Source of the DNA: Aquanectria penicillioides
Lineage: Eukaryota; Ascomycota; Sordariomycetes; Hypocreales; Nectriaceae
Assembly: GCA_003415625.1 (NCBI GenBank)
Contig: PYIU01000001.1
Coordinates: forward strand, 2,108,001-2,172,000
Length of the DNA: 64,000 nt
Direction of reading: 5' to 3'
The translations under genes and the position numbers were made by a program. The notes below the pieces were generated by a model. The model saw only the letters and a list, made by a program, of their open reading frames with translations, ran no database searches and had not been told where the DNA came from. This document shows positions 47,411 through 58,153 of the stretch, piece by piece (the stretch's first letter is position 1; each line of letters opens with the position of its first letter).

Positions 47411-48759
47411 GGTTCCGCGAAAGCGAAGAGGGGGGAGGGGAAACAAGAGTGCAGAACTTTGGATCAGCACATTCACAAGGTAGAATGCGTAAAAGGAAGT
47501 AAAAAGAACCGTTTGATGATGGCTTCATCCCAAGCATCTAGGGCATCGTCTCCCGAATTATATAGTGCCCTGGGGGGGGCGTGAGGAGAGCATGCTGCTG
47601 GCCACCATTGCTCGTTCCTCCTCCTCCTCCTCCTCCTCCTCCTCCTCCTCCTCCTCCTCCTCCGCTTCCGCCTCCTCTAGCTGCTCCCTTGAGCATCGCA
47701 AGGTTGATGACGCGCCATTGAGCAATGCTCTGACCAGAGAAAGCGAGGTCCAGCGAAACAGATGGCCTCCGCTCGGCTCCGGCGTGGCCAACAAAGTGGC
47801 CAACAAACGATAACGTGTCTGCGCAGCGAGCCAGTTGCGAGTGCCGGAGCACCCCGGCCAAAGTTTGTTCTCGCACCCCCGGCCTGCCCAGACAGGCAGA
47901 AGGCATTCGGGTCATCAGGGCGTCCTTATCAGCAGTGCAGAGCAAAGGCGTCAGCCCTACCGAGCCAAGGGAGCCGGGGCGATTGGAAAGCTGGGGGTCC
48001 CCCGCTTACAGCGAAAGCTGTGCAGTATAGGTGCTGCGCAGCATGTGTGGGCGTCACGGTGCTGGTCGTGCCCCGCCAAGCAGAACTCCGGGGCCATCAT
48101 GACGGAGTATCACCATCGAGCATCACCATCGAGCATCGCCATGGAGCAAGGAGCCTCTCTATTTCGTGTCTCACTCGAGCCTCTCACCCCCGCATGATTA
48201 CGGCTCCATGGAGTCTCGTCTCACTTTTCGGCTCACTCCGTTGAGGGGGCTTCCTGCTTTGTGCTTGTTCCCTGGGCTGCCAGAATCACGAATCACGGGC
48301 GAGTTGAGCCTCCCACAGGCCCTGATTGGTCTGCCACAAGGTCCGTTCGCAAAGTTTTTCTTCTTTTTATCAGTCGACCTTGACGACTTATCGGGGGGGA
48401 GCCATTTACCTGGGGGCCATCTCCTTGGGGGCGGCATGCTCATTGCCCGGAGCCGCGTTGCTCTCCCGCGGAGCAAAAGTTGCTCTTTACTCCTCACCGC
48501 ATTAGACCAGGTGATGACGTCCCGTATCGGCCAATTAATTTTGCGTGGCGTCCTTCATGGAGCTCAAATCAAGGAAGGGCACGATATGGCGTCCGAGAGC
48601 AGAAGAGGGGACGCTTGCGCTTTCTACATAAAAGAGTGAAGAGATCAATGGACGCGAACCATCCCAGGGTTGCCTTCAATCGCCTTAATCGCCTCTTTTG
48701 TTTCTCTCTTGTCCGACCACGGCTTGAGTCAAGGAGACTTTCGTGCCAGCGGAATCAGC
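47411..48759. other. intergenic with (TCC)16 microsatellite
   Basis: Holds the repeat at 47616-47663 and otherwise no convincing coding frame. Upstream ATGs near the end (for example about 48648) are not in frame with the zinc-finger gene that starts at 48760. Confidence 0.45.
47616..47663 (+). repeat. (TCC)16 microsatellite
   Basis: Sixteen perfect TCC triplets. The frames through it (poly-Ser or poly-Glu) are artefacts of the repeat. Confidence 0.9.
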
Positions 48760-50643
48760 ATGGAGGGGAGGACGAGAAACCTCGACGCACTTGGAGCCCT
48801 GAACTCCTTTGCAGGTGGTGCATCCCGTGCCAACGAAGCTGGGGTCAGGGCCCAAGCCAGGCTGGAAAAGGCCCTGGCCGAGATTGACGGCTTGTTTGCC
48901 GGTCTCAACTACGTCGACAAGCTGAAGCCGGATCCCGAAACCCGTGACGACATACAACGGGAGCTTGATGACCTTTTCGCGTCAGAGTCGTCCCTACCCG
49001 AAGTGTCCCCTCAGCATCCAACGCGAGACGAGAGCGGTCCTTCTTTGGCCCCTGGATTGAAGAGACGCGATTGGCTTGCCATTCGAAATGTTCGAGTTGG
49101 AATTGAAGAAATCTGGAAGGACTTTGAGGCTTTGGCGACCAAGCATAGCGCCAACCCCGTCATCAGACTCATCCGTAAGCAATACGGCGACGCAAAGGGA
49201 CTCCGCGAGGCCGGTGTTTTCGCGTTCCGCAACACGCTGACTGGCCCGGTGCCAAGTGACATCAAAAAGATATTTGCCTTTACCTGCCTCTCGTACGTCG
49301 TGTCCTGTCTCCTTAGAGATCGAAACCGCCTCGCCCCAGAGGAGGTCCTGTCCGGCGTTCAGATCTGGTTCGATGCCATCCGATCATCTGAGGAGCGACA
49401 AGCGTTTACCATACTTGCCGAAGGGCTCTGGCCTGAAGCAAAAAACCACCTCCATGGGATTCCTCTGCAGATCAGTGAAGAATGTCGCCGGTTGGGAACC
49501 ACGCTTCGGAATGGCCCATGCATCATCCCCCGTCGACAGTGCAGGCTAGAGCCAATAGATGATCCAGTCGCAAATGGAGACATTCACTTTGGAGACGATA
49601 ATCCACACTCGCATCCACAACCCCAACCACAACCACAACCACACCCGCAGCCGCAATTTCCTCCCGCCGAAAATATCGGAGAGAGCAATTTTCCAGTCCC
49701 TTACTTAGATCCCGGTCCTTCACGCAGGCTAAATCCCGTTACAGGGGCATTTCAGGAATCAGCCGTCGACCTGATGGGCTTGCTGAACGAGGAACAAACC
49801 TTTGCCCAGTTTGCCATTTTTGCACCTCCAGTGGGAGGCTTTCCTCTATATGCCGGTCCCCCACCCATGTCGCGGTTTGATCCTCCAGAGCCAGACCCCC
49901 CCAACCCGCAGCCAAGCAATGCAGTGATGGACGAGATCCCTGCAGAAGAAGAGGGAGCGCATCTCAGCCTTTGGGAAACCCGGCTCTTCACCGTCTTCTT
50001 CGTCTTCTTCGAATACCTCGAAGAGCTACCGTATGCGCTTTCAGATCGCGGGAGGACAGCCAAAGACCTATATGCGATCATAGACTTCATCCAGGAGCGA
50101 CAGGAGAAGAAGAACATATTCGTTGAAGACTTCATCAAGCCGCTTCTTGCCCAGAGTGATTCCAAAGACTTGACCAGCCAGGGCATCGTGTCGATAGCCG
50201 ACAGATTTGTGAGCCTTGGCTACCTACAGAGCACAGCACAGGCTAAGATGTACATGTGCAATATTGCACGAGTAAGCACAGACGCATATCCAGTAGTGCA
50301 AAAGCTTATGCTAACCGCACTCCGTCGTGTAGGCAATCTTCGACATCGAGGAGATGTGTGGCCAGTTTACAGAATGGGTCATGGGGTTCCAGAAGAAGAA
50401 GTCTGGTCCCCGATCTGCCACGCAGCCGGGACCCAGGCCGGGGCGGCCCAACAACAGGGTCTGCAAGAACAAGGGCAAGGCCGCGGGGTAAGTGCACATC
50501 TCCCATCCGTTCCAAGAGGCTTTCTGACCTAGAAGAATAGAAAGTCCTTCCCTTGCATCTATTGCGGGAAAGTCTTCACCAGGAAATCCAACATGCAGCG
50601 GCATATGCGGGGGCTCAAGCACCACAACTGCGGGCCACGTTGA
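48760..50643 (+). CDS. C2H2 zinc-finger protein, copy 1 of a paralogous pair
   Basis: Model: join(48760..50271,50333..50487,50541..50643), 589 aa. Introns of 61 bp (GTAAGC..TGTAG) and 53 bp (GTAAGT..ATAG). The last exon supplies a single finger, FPCIYCGKVFTRKSNMQRHM then RGLKHH (C-x2-C-x12-H-x5-H), after a basic linker (KKKSGPRSATQPGPRPGRPN). The N-terminal 200 residues are helical (LDKLK-type repeats, DWLAIRNVRVGIEEIWKDFE). The centre is a His/Pro/Gln-rich disordered stretch, followed by an acidic helical segment (WETRLFTVFFVFFEYLEELP). Start chosen at MEGRTRNLDALG; upstream in-frame codons are non-ATG. The same plan recurs at 53174-55029. Nuclear nucleic-acid binding is likely; targets unknown. 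Confidence 0.82.
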
Positions 50644-53173
50644 TCAACCATCCGTGGCTTTCTAGAAACGAGACCCTGGGCCAACCCACGTCAGTGTGAT
50701 TCTCTTATTGGCGCGTGTGTAAAAAGAAGAGGGAAAAAATGGGAGGTGTGATTATATCGGTGTGGGATTTTGACAAGTGCGGCGGGGCGCGACAAGAAAA
50801 GAAAAAAAGTTGAGATTGATGCTCTTGCGGATCAACCTTTGTGTGGTCTTGATTTCTATAGCTGCATCTGCTAGATAAGCGAATCATAATGACGGGGATC
50901 GCTCCAGAAAAGATTCTCTGCCCCACGTCATGCTGAGAGGCAGGTCAGTGGTTGTGGAGGACCAACTCACTGGCCGCGCCCCAGGGCAGCGGTTCTTTGT
51001 TCGCGGCTGGTTTGTGTCATTTTTCTTGTGCAAAACAGTATCTATATTGGGATGTCCGCATTCATGACAATGTTATCGTATTTGATGACCAACAATTGTA
51101 AAAAGTGATGTGTCAATTTACCAATTCTCGATGAAGGTTCTCCTGCCAGAATTCTTGGCTGTATTATTGGACGCCCCCCGCTGATCGATGGTTGATATAT
51201 CCGTAAGTCAGCTCGTTTCATCAATTGCCGAATGACCCCGGTAGATAATTGCCCCCAGAGCCCGATCATTCCCCCATTTCCTCAACTAATTGAGCAAGAT
51301 AATAATGTTGCTATCAGCCAATCTGAGAGTCCTCCCTGCTCGAGACCGGTGTGCTGGTCATGTACCGCAGCCGTGCACGTATCGCTTCTTGAACAATGTT
51401 ATCATATCGAGCGAGGCGGCAGGCGGTGAAACCCGACTTGCTGAGTTTCCGGAAATTGAAAGCCCGGAGGCAATTGAAGGATGGCGTTGATCGAGGCCTG
51501 GCATTGGGCGTTGTTTAACCGCTTTGATAAAATCCTACATGTCTAGTGCATTAGGCGACGCCGACTACAGCAATAGCTCGGCCGTGCAAAACCGAACAGA
51601 GAGCTACCTTGCCTTGCCGGTGTGAGCCATCCTGTCGTTTTCCTCATCGTCCCCACCGGAGAAGTCCCATTCAATCGCTGTTCTACCGCATTGGTTTCTC
51701 GAGCCACGTTGAGATGGACGATGTCATTGCCGACATGTGCAGCAAAGTCCAGTCGTCGCAGGCTCTCTTCGGCAGTCTCCGAAGCCAGCCACCAGTTTCA
51801 AAAGAGCACGTCATACTCAGCTAGTCCTACCGTTCTTGTTCCACTGTGGCTTCTTCCAGATTGTTCGTGGGAACACACCAGAATCAGATGCAACAGTCAG
51901 CTTGATGAACTGGCGTACCTGGTTGCTCTTCCCGTGATCTTCGCCACTTTCCTGAGGGTTGTTTCCTTTTCGGGACATTTATTACCAGCCTTGGGGAAAG
52001 TCTAATCTGTTTGATTGTCAGTCAAGTGACTTCCTGTGTATCTCTTTCCACATTGGATTAGGGAAACGTGCAATCAACCTGTCCACTCACTCACTACAAT
52101 GTGTAACCCTTCGCTTCAATAGAGGAATTGCAGCATCATTCACTCTAATCCGACTTCAAAGCTATGTCCTACGGGCCAAAGACGCCTGCCTCCTTGCCTA
52201 AACTTATTTCCTTTGGCTCCTCAAGGTCTGCCCAAGTCACACTCCCCGGACCCGGGATGAATGTGCTCAACGCCACACCCCCGCTCCCCGCCTGGACTGC
52301 AGATAGTTTTCCACTCAATCCCTGCCCATGTTCGTCTCTGACAGAACCTCCGGTGATATGAGAAGGACTTTCTGGCACAGCTCAAGAGTTTGAGTTTTGG
52401 GCTCGTGGAATTGCTCACCGCCATGGATGGCAGCTGATGGAGTGACCAGAAGAAATGAATGCCAAACCAAATGACAGACGCCAACCAGATATGCCACGAG
52501 AGCTTGAAAAATATCACCGAGAGGGGGCTAATTGGCAATTGAGGGGCCAACAGACCAAGAGGAGGAATGACGTGGACATGATAGCTGCGGCGAAGCCATC
52601 TGGCACGGATTCGGTAAACGAGGTGTTCGGATGAGAGCGGGAGCCATATTTATCAGCGCTCCCCGTCTCGACCTCTTGGCTGGATTCTGTCACTTCCCTT
52701 CTGGAAAAGTACCTCACTGGTTCCTCAACACCCTTGTCACATTCTTGAGGCCCCCTCGACCGTCCATGCGGCATTGATGCGTTGTCCCGCAACTACTGTC
52801 GTCGGGCGAGCCGTGAATGGGTTTTCCCCAGGTGCTCGCGTCTCAGATCTCCGAGTACATTTACTCATGGCGATGAGCAAACTTTTGGCTGCACGCACCA
52901 ACCAATAACAACGAGACTGTGCTTCTCGGTCGCCAAAGCCGCCCCCCCCGTAATCTCACCGAGCCATTAGACATACAGGGGTGCAATTGAGCCTCCTCTT
53001 GTGTCTTTGGTGCGTCCGCTCTCTATTTCACTTCGTGGCGGACAAATCAACGAAAAGTGGTCGACAGCACAACCCTCACAGCCCATATTCCTGCTGCGTC
53101 TCGGTTCCCCGTCTAGGCATGCCTCTACCCGTGAGGAAATGTCTCTTGGACAAACCACGGAACTGGGCACAGA
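50644..53173. other. intergenic between the two paralogous zinc-finger genes
   Basis: 2.5 kb with overlapping short frames on both strands and no recognisable third copy. It holds the 3' region of copy 1 and the promoter of copy 2. Confidence 0.45.
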
Positions 53174-55029
53174 ATGTCGTTAAACGCGGACCAAGCCCTG
53201 TCCTTCGGCGGGCGCCGCTCCATCCTGCAGCATTCAACGTACTCCAGAGGCACAGCCGAGCCGCAGAGCATCTCCCCTAGCGTTCCTCGAGGAAAGATCC
53301 ATGGAGTGCTTGCGGCACTTAAGTATCTTGATAAAGTTGAACCTGAAATATCGTCCGTCTCGCAAAACAGCCAAAATCTCTCATCATCGCCCTCATCCTC
53401 ATCCTCATCCTCGTCTCGGGCCTCAAAGACTGCTCGAGAAGGAAAACGAAGATGGAATCCTCCGCTGCCCGGGCCTGGTCCGCGAGGCGAAGAGTGGGAC
53501 ACAATTAGAAAACTCCGGGACATGATGCGAGACGAATGTAGAGCCCTAGTCGCATATGAAACTTCAATTGGCACCGCTGATGACGATGAAGACATCAGGG
53601 AGGTCCATAATCGATACCGCAGCGCCAAAGAGTTGTACGAAGCCAGCTTCTCCGCATTGGAGGACACCACAATCGAACAGATACCCAGAGACTTCCACAG
53701 CATTTATCTCGTGGCAGCCTCGTCATGCTTCATGTCACGCTCTCTAGTCGACAAAGGAGTGTTGCCAAAAGCCGACATTTTGGACGGCATTGACCTTTGG
53801 AGGAACGCCCTCCAAGTCCCGGAACGGGGCAAGAGCCTCTTCAGAAGGCTGTGTGAGACGCGATGGTTGGAAACCATCAAGCCATTCAGCCCTTACCAAT
53901 TAAACGAGCAATACGCTGACGACGAGGCTTGTCTTCCGCCGGAGCTACACGCCAACCCCGGTGTTTGCTTCACAGAATCAACCATTGATACGTCATTTCA
54001 TCATCACCCGCACCACGCCCAGTCACAAACTACCTTCAACGTGACGAATGCGTCCGTTTCAGGTGCAATCATCCAACAATTTGACGACTTTTCCCTTGCC
54101 GGGGCTGGGTTCATGTTAGAAAGCCAGAACCCTCAAGCCCTGGCCGGCGTCACGGGCGGTAACACCGAAAATCTCCAGCTCGGCCTTGCTGAAAGCTACT
54201 CTCTATGTAGCTTTGGCCCTTCATCTCACCTTTTCATTGATACTCAATGCGAATCGATTCCGCCAAGCATTGGCCCCAGCTTGAGGTTCGACAACGCGCT
54301 TCACCCGACTCAGTATGGAGGGTCTCCAGATATACAGCACCCAGCCACACCGATATCCGATGATGCTCTTCGCAGATCAAAGTTTTTTCAAAACATTGTC
54401 GCCTTCTTCGACCATCTCGGGGATTTGCCAATCAAGTTATCTGGAGGTGGAGCTACAGCTACCTTGAGAGGCCAGCAATCCAGGCTCGTGCAAGCAAGAG
54501 AACGACGGGCCAAGAAGCGCATCGTGAAATTCTTCTTACGACCACTAAGATCCAAAAGAAGCCTTAAGGTCGATCGCCAATATCAGGCAATTTTATCAGT
54601 AGAGAAGATGTTCCTTGAACTAGGATACTCGCGAGATGTCAAAGAGGTTAAGTCACGTTTACTAGGCTTTGCAGAAGTGAGTTATGCACGAGGTTGAGGC
54701 CCATCAACAATAATTTCTAACATGATTCAGGCGGTGCTCAATGGGCAGATGTTCGAAATCTTTCGCAAGAGAGTGCTGGATCAAGCCAACGAATGGGACA
54801 AAATGATACAGGCCGAATTTTCTACCGACAGTGCCACTATAACCCAGCCAGCACCTCTAGAGTATGCCAAGACACCCACCCTTCTTGACCCTTTTTATGA
54901 TAAGTTCTTGTGCTCACCAAAGGTCCTAGGCGTTCTTTTCCTTGTTCCAAATGCCAAAAACCCTTTTCCAGGAAGCACAACGCAGAGCGGCATGAGATCG
55001 GGTCATGTCCAAAACGGATGAGGCACTAA
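53174..55029 (+). CDS. zinc-finger protein, copy 2 of a paralogous pair (C2HC finger)
   Basis: Model: join(53174..54676,54731..54861,54930..55029), 577 aa. Introns of 54 bp (GTGAGT..TCAG) and 68 bp (GTATGC..CTAG). The third exon is only found by splicing and encodes FPCSKCQKPFSRKHNAERHE then IGSC, a finger whose last ligand is Cys instead of His. Overall plan equals copy 1: an N-terminal helical region (GVLAALKYLDKVEPE, compare GLFAGLNYVDKLKPD in copy 1), a poly-Ser stretch near residues 70-80, ILDGIDLWRNALQVPERGKS (compare the VLSGVQIWFDAIRSSEERQA block), a disordered middle, then RSKFFQNIVAFFDHLGDLP (compare RLFTVFFVFFEYLEELP). Sequence identity is low, so the duplication is old. Likely nuclear; targets unknown. 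Confidence 0.82.
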
Positions 55030-55719
55030 GCCAGTACCTTAATAAGCATAGCACAGCATTCCGGAGTAAGAAGCGACGGCATCTTCTAAAATTGAGTGTT
55101 TCAATTGTTAGGTTGTTATGTTTTCATGGTTTTGTTTCTGTTTAGATTTGTTTGCGTTCGGGATTTGGGGCGTATCAATGCTTGGATTACGGGATCAAAC
55201 TAAAAAAAATAATCGGATATTTAACCAAAACAACGATAGATTGAGGTTCTTAGCTAATGTAAATTGTAATAAAAAAAAACTCACCCCTTATTTCTTCTGT
55301 TCCACCAGCTGATTCGGTCTGAATTTTCCTTGGTGTTATGGTTTGGGTCACTGGCTGCTGGAGTGAAGCGTCCAGGGTAGGTCTGTGACTAGAAAATCCA
55401 TGAAACAAGTCTACCCACCCACATGACCTTGGTATCCTTTGAGCTGGAGAAGGACCCTTTTGTTCTGGAAATTCCAGTTTATTACAACTTCAATATATTT
55501 CATTTAGGTTCTCAATTCAGAATTAAGAAGGCGAGGACATCATTCGCGGTGGCGACAAGAGACCGAAAAGGATGAGCTTCCTCGGGCGAGATTGAAATTT
55601 CCAACACTCTATTTATTGTCTGCGAAGGACGACGGTATAATGCACTCAGACCCCCAAAAATGAAGCGTCTGTGCAAATATTTGCAAAACCTATTGCCCAA
55701 CGTCAAAAAGAATGGGCAG
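55030..55719. other. intergenic, no gene seen
   Basis: AT-rich 3' flank of the second zinc-finger gene running up to the tRNA. No coding frame supported. Confidence 0.45.
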
Positions 55720-55803
55720 CTCCCCTGGGAAGGCTCGAACTTCCGATCTCCCGATTGTCTATGAATAACAGTCGGACGCTTTAGCCAACTAAGCCACAAG
55801 GGA
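55720..55803 (-). tRNA. tRNA-Asn (GTT) with a 10-nt intron
   Basis: On the minus strand a full cloverleaf forms. Acceptor TCCCTTG pairs with CAGGGGA. The D stem is GCTT/AAGC with loop AGTTGGCTA. The anticodon stem is TCCGA/TCGGG. The T stem is GGAAG/CTTCC around TTCGAGC, with a 5-nt variable loop and G as discriminator. The anticodon loop reads CT-GTT-A, then 10 extra bases (TTCATAGACA), then A. That is an intron at the canonical position one base after the anticodon. GTT reads Asn codons AAC/AAT. Confidence 0.9.
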
Positions 55804-56189
55804 TCTTTTCTGATTGGTGTTGGCTGGTTACTAAACTGGTGTATGTGGATTGAGAAGGACTGGACTGGTGCATTTTCTAGTTGATTTGCGACTGGGTTTG
55901 GACGGGGGTGTCAAGGTAAAAGGTGCGCCACGCTGACCGTCCTGGATCGCAGCAGCTTCGTTGAAGGCGCTGGAAACTATTCCGCCTTGGACATTCACAC
56001 ATGCGCTGTGGCGTGCTATCCAGGCACGTTGAAAATTATTCTTACGGTCAGGCTGAGGGAGGTACCAGCCATCGTAGAACGTCAGCCCGGCCCAAAATCA
56101 ACCCAAGCGAGTTCCGTTCTCAACCACCCACGGGGTCTTTTCGTACTGTCCAGTTTAACTTGGAACCCCCCTTCGCAAGTGAGAAGAAA
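55804..56189. other. intergenic between tRNA-Asn and membrane/coiled-coil gene
   Basis: Promoter space of the gene at 56190. An in-frame upstream extension without a convincing ATG context reaches 56001 but lacks protein character. Confidence 0.4.
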
Positions 56190-57081
56190 ATGGAGGACAG
56201 CCCATTGTCGATTACCGCCAGTGTAGCTGGTATCCTCACCTTTGTCGCTGCCATTATCGCCTTTGTCCATGTTCGCGTCAATGCGGCAACGGTGGCAATT
56301 GAAGAAATGCAAAGCGCATTGAACTCTGCCATTACGACAATGGAAGAAATGGCCAAAGCACAAGAGATCTTCAAGGGCCTCGCTTCTCCTCATTACATAT
56401 CTTCAACGAGATTAGTGAAAGAGCTATTCGAAAACGAATTTACAATTTTCAAGTTGACGGCACATGCTCAGTTTGGCATAGATGTGATTCAGTCTGACGT
56501 GGAGGTCGGCATAATTTGTACCGACTGGGGGAATCCTTCACGCATCTCAAGCTTATCCGAACAATATACATCTCGACGCTTCATGGACCTCCGACACTGC
56601 CTTGAGACGTATATGCGATTGCGTGCTGTCCACGTGTTGTGGTGGGCATCGTTTGGCTTTTTTCAGGATTTTGCTCCGGGGTTGCGATGGTTCCGTGTGC
56701 GCGAGAGCGTCATGGCAAACATCCAGAAGCGGGAAATGATTCGATCGCGGATCCTACTTGACCAAGTTCACGCAGCGAATATGTGAGTATAATCGAGTTT
56801 CGTCCCTGGAGCAATCTGATACGAGCCTTTGCAGACAAATGGGCGAGACGAAAGAGGTTCTGGCAGAAACAAAAGGGCTACTGAGAGAACTTCAGAATGA
56901 GTTGCACCGAGAGGCGATGGACAGACGTCAGTGCTCTGGTCGGCTGGAAAGACAACAGACGGATATTCAAGATCGTATTTTTGGCCTAGAGCGTGAAATG
57001 GGGCAAGAAAACAAGAATGAGCGAGAGATTGCTGATGTCGAAGACCAAGGCGAAGTGGAGTTGGACATGGTCAGGATCTAA
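56190..57081 (+). CDS. hypothetical protein with N-terminal membrane anchor and C-terminal coiled coil
   Basis: Model: join(56190..56782,56835..57081), 279 aa. The 52-bp intron (GTGAGT..GCAG) restores frame. MEDSPLSITASVAGILTFVA begins the N-terminus and a hydrophobic segment continues (AIIAFVHVRV), giving one anchor helix. Residues 35-70 are Ala/Met/Glu-rich helix. A conserved-looking aromatic part follows (HVLWWASFGFFQDFAPGLRW). The C-terminal exon is a charged coiled coil (ETKEVLAETKGLLRELQNEL). This layout is common among fungal orphan proteins with N-terminal anchors, but I do not recognise the family. Start: the ATG directly before the anchor. Confidence 0.7.
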
Positions 57082-57529
57082 AGTACCTCGGCAAGGAGTG
57101 GACCTGAACCGAACCGAGTCGACATGAAATGTATAATTTGACGCCTTGATAGACGCCAACATGCAGATGCGATGAAGGAGTCAAATGCGGAACCGAAAGG
57201 TTTCCACAAACCTTGTGCAACAGAGGAAGCCATTCAACATCTAGTCAACCATAACACATACCTAAGCCGAGTTGTTGCTATTGAGGTTGGGCGAGATGTG
57301 CTTTTCAATGATCACTCCAATGAAAAGTTGTGATTTAGCACTATTTGTGAGGCACGTTCCTTTAAAAAGGGCATTCGCGGCCTCTGGCTAGTTTCTTTAA
57401 ATGGTTTCGAGTCGAGCTTCCGTTGACAAGTATGTATCGATTTGCTGCCCATCACACATTATGTCTCAAGTAGGGCTCCAGGTCGATGTCGACCAGCCAT
57501 GGGTATTGGCTGAACTCATCATCTGCTAT
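57082..57529. other. intergenic, no gene seen
   Basis: 3' flank of the coiled-coil gene and the point where similarity of the minus-strand phosphoesterase remnant ends. No supported coding frame. Confidence 0.4.
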
Positions 57530-58153
57530 AACTGCAGCAAAAAGCTGAGGGCATCCGATCCTCTGCTTTTCCAATGTCGTGACCATAATGCCATGTGGTG
57601 GGCCGTGTGTAATGACAATATCCGTCCCCTTTTGGATAGCAAAGTTGTGGACTCAGTCATATTGGAAGCCACAATCGCTGCTGCCTCCAGTCGCTGGAGT
57701 ATACGGACTAGTATAAACCCTCGGTCGTGCGACGTCATGGAGTGTAAACTTGTGTGATCCTTCTTCTAGATATAGAATGCGGTGACCGCTTACCCCATCG
57801 AAAAGCTGCCTCGCGTCGCCGCAATCGCCGTTTTCCCCCTTGATGTCTTGATCGAGATCTTCTTGTGCTAACTTGCTTGCTTCAGTAATCTTTTGCTCAA
57901 AGGCCAAGTCATCAAGCGAGAAGTCATGGTTTCCAGCGATGACGGTCTTGAGTGGTGCGTCGATTTCCACGAGAAGCTGGATTGCTTGCTGGAAGTCATG
58001 CAACTTGGAATCGCCTGTAAGATCATCACAGTGAATGGCTACGCCGGCTGATGTGTGGGGTTTTCTGTCTGCTTCAAAGCTTAACCTGTGGGTATCGGAT
58101 AGTATAAGCAATCTTGTCTTGATGCGAGGAGGCACCGCGACGAGATTTGGCAT
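57530..58153 (-). pseudogene. calcineurin-like metallophosphoesterase, nonsense-mutated and truncated
   Basis: From the ATG at 58153, 166 codons run to a TGA at 57655-57653. Family motifs are RLLILSDTHRLSF (motif 1), AIHCDDLTGDSKLHDF (motif 2, where the family has G-D; the Gly is replaced by Asp) and TVIAGNHDFSLDD (motif 3). The same frame continues beyond the TGA with conserved TDIVITHGPPHGIM and QRIGCPQLFAAV, so the stop is internal; a CGA-to-TGA change explains it. After that block, similarity ends and the metal-binding G-H-x-H motif is missing. The intact relatives are single-domain fungal/animal phosphoesterases of unknown substrate. Readthrough would still lack the last metal ligands, so it is inactive. 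Confidence 0.8.

Noticed and set aside
47538..47945. Poly-Gly/poly-Glu/poly-Ser proteins around 47.6 kb
   Set aside because: All are translations of the (TCC)16 microsatellite.
55512..55799. 95-codon minus-strand frame
   Set aside because: Its N-terminal third is the tRNA-Asn gene read as protein.
57401..57757. 118-codon plus-strand frame
   Set aside because: Antisense to the conserved part of the metallophosphoesterase remnant; no independent features.
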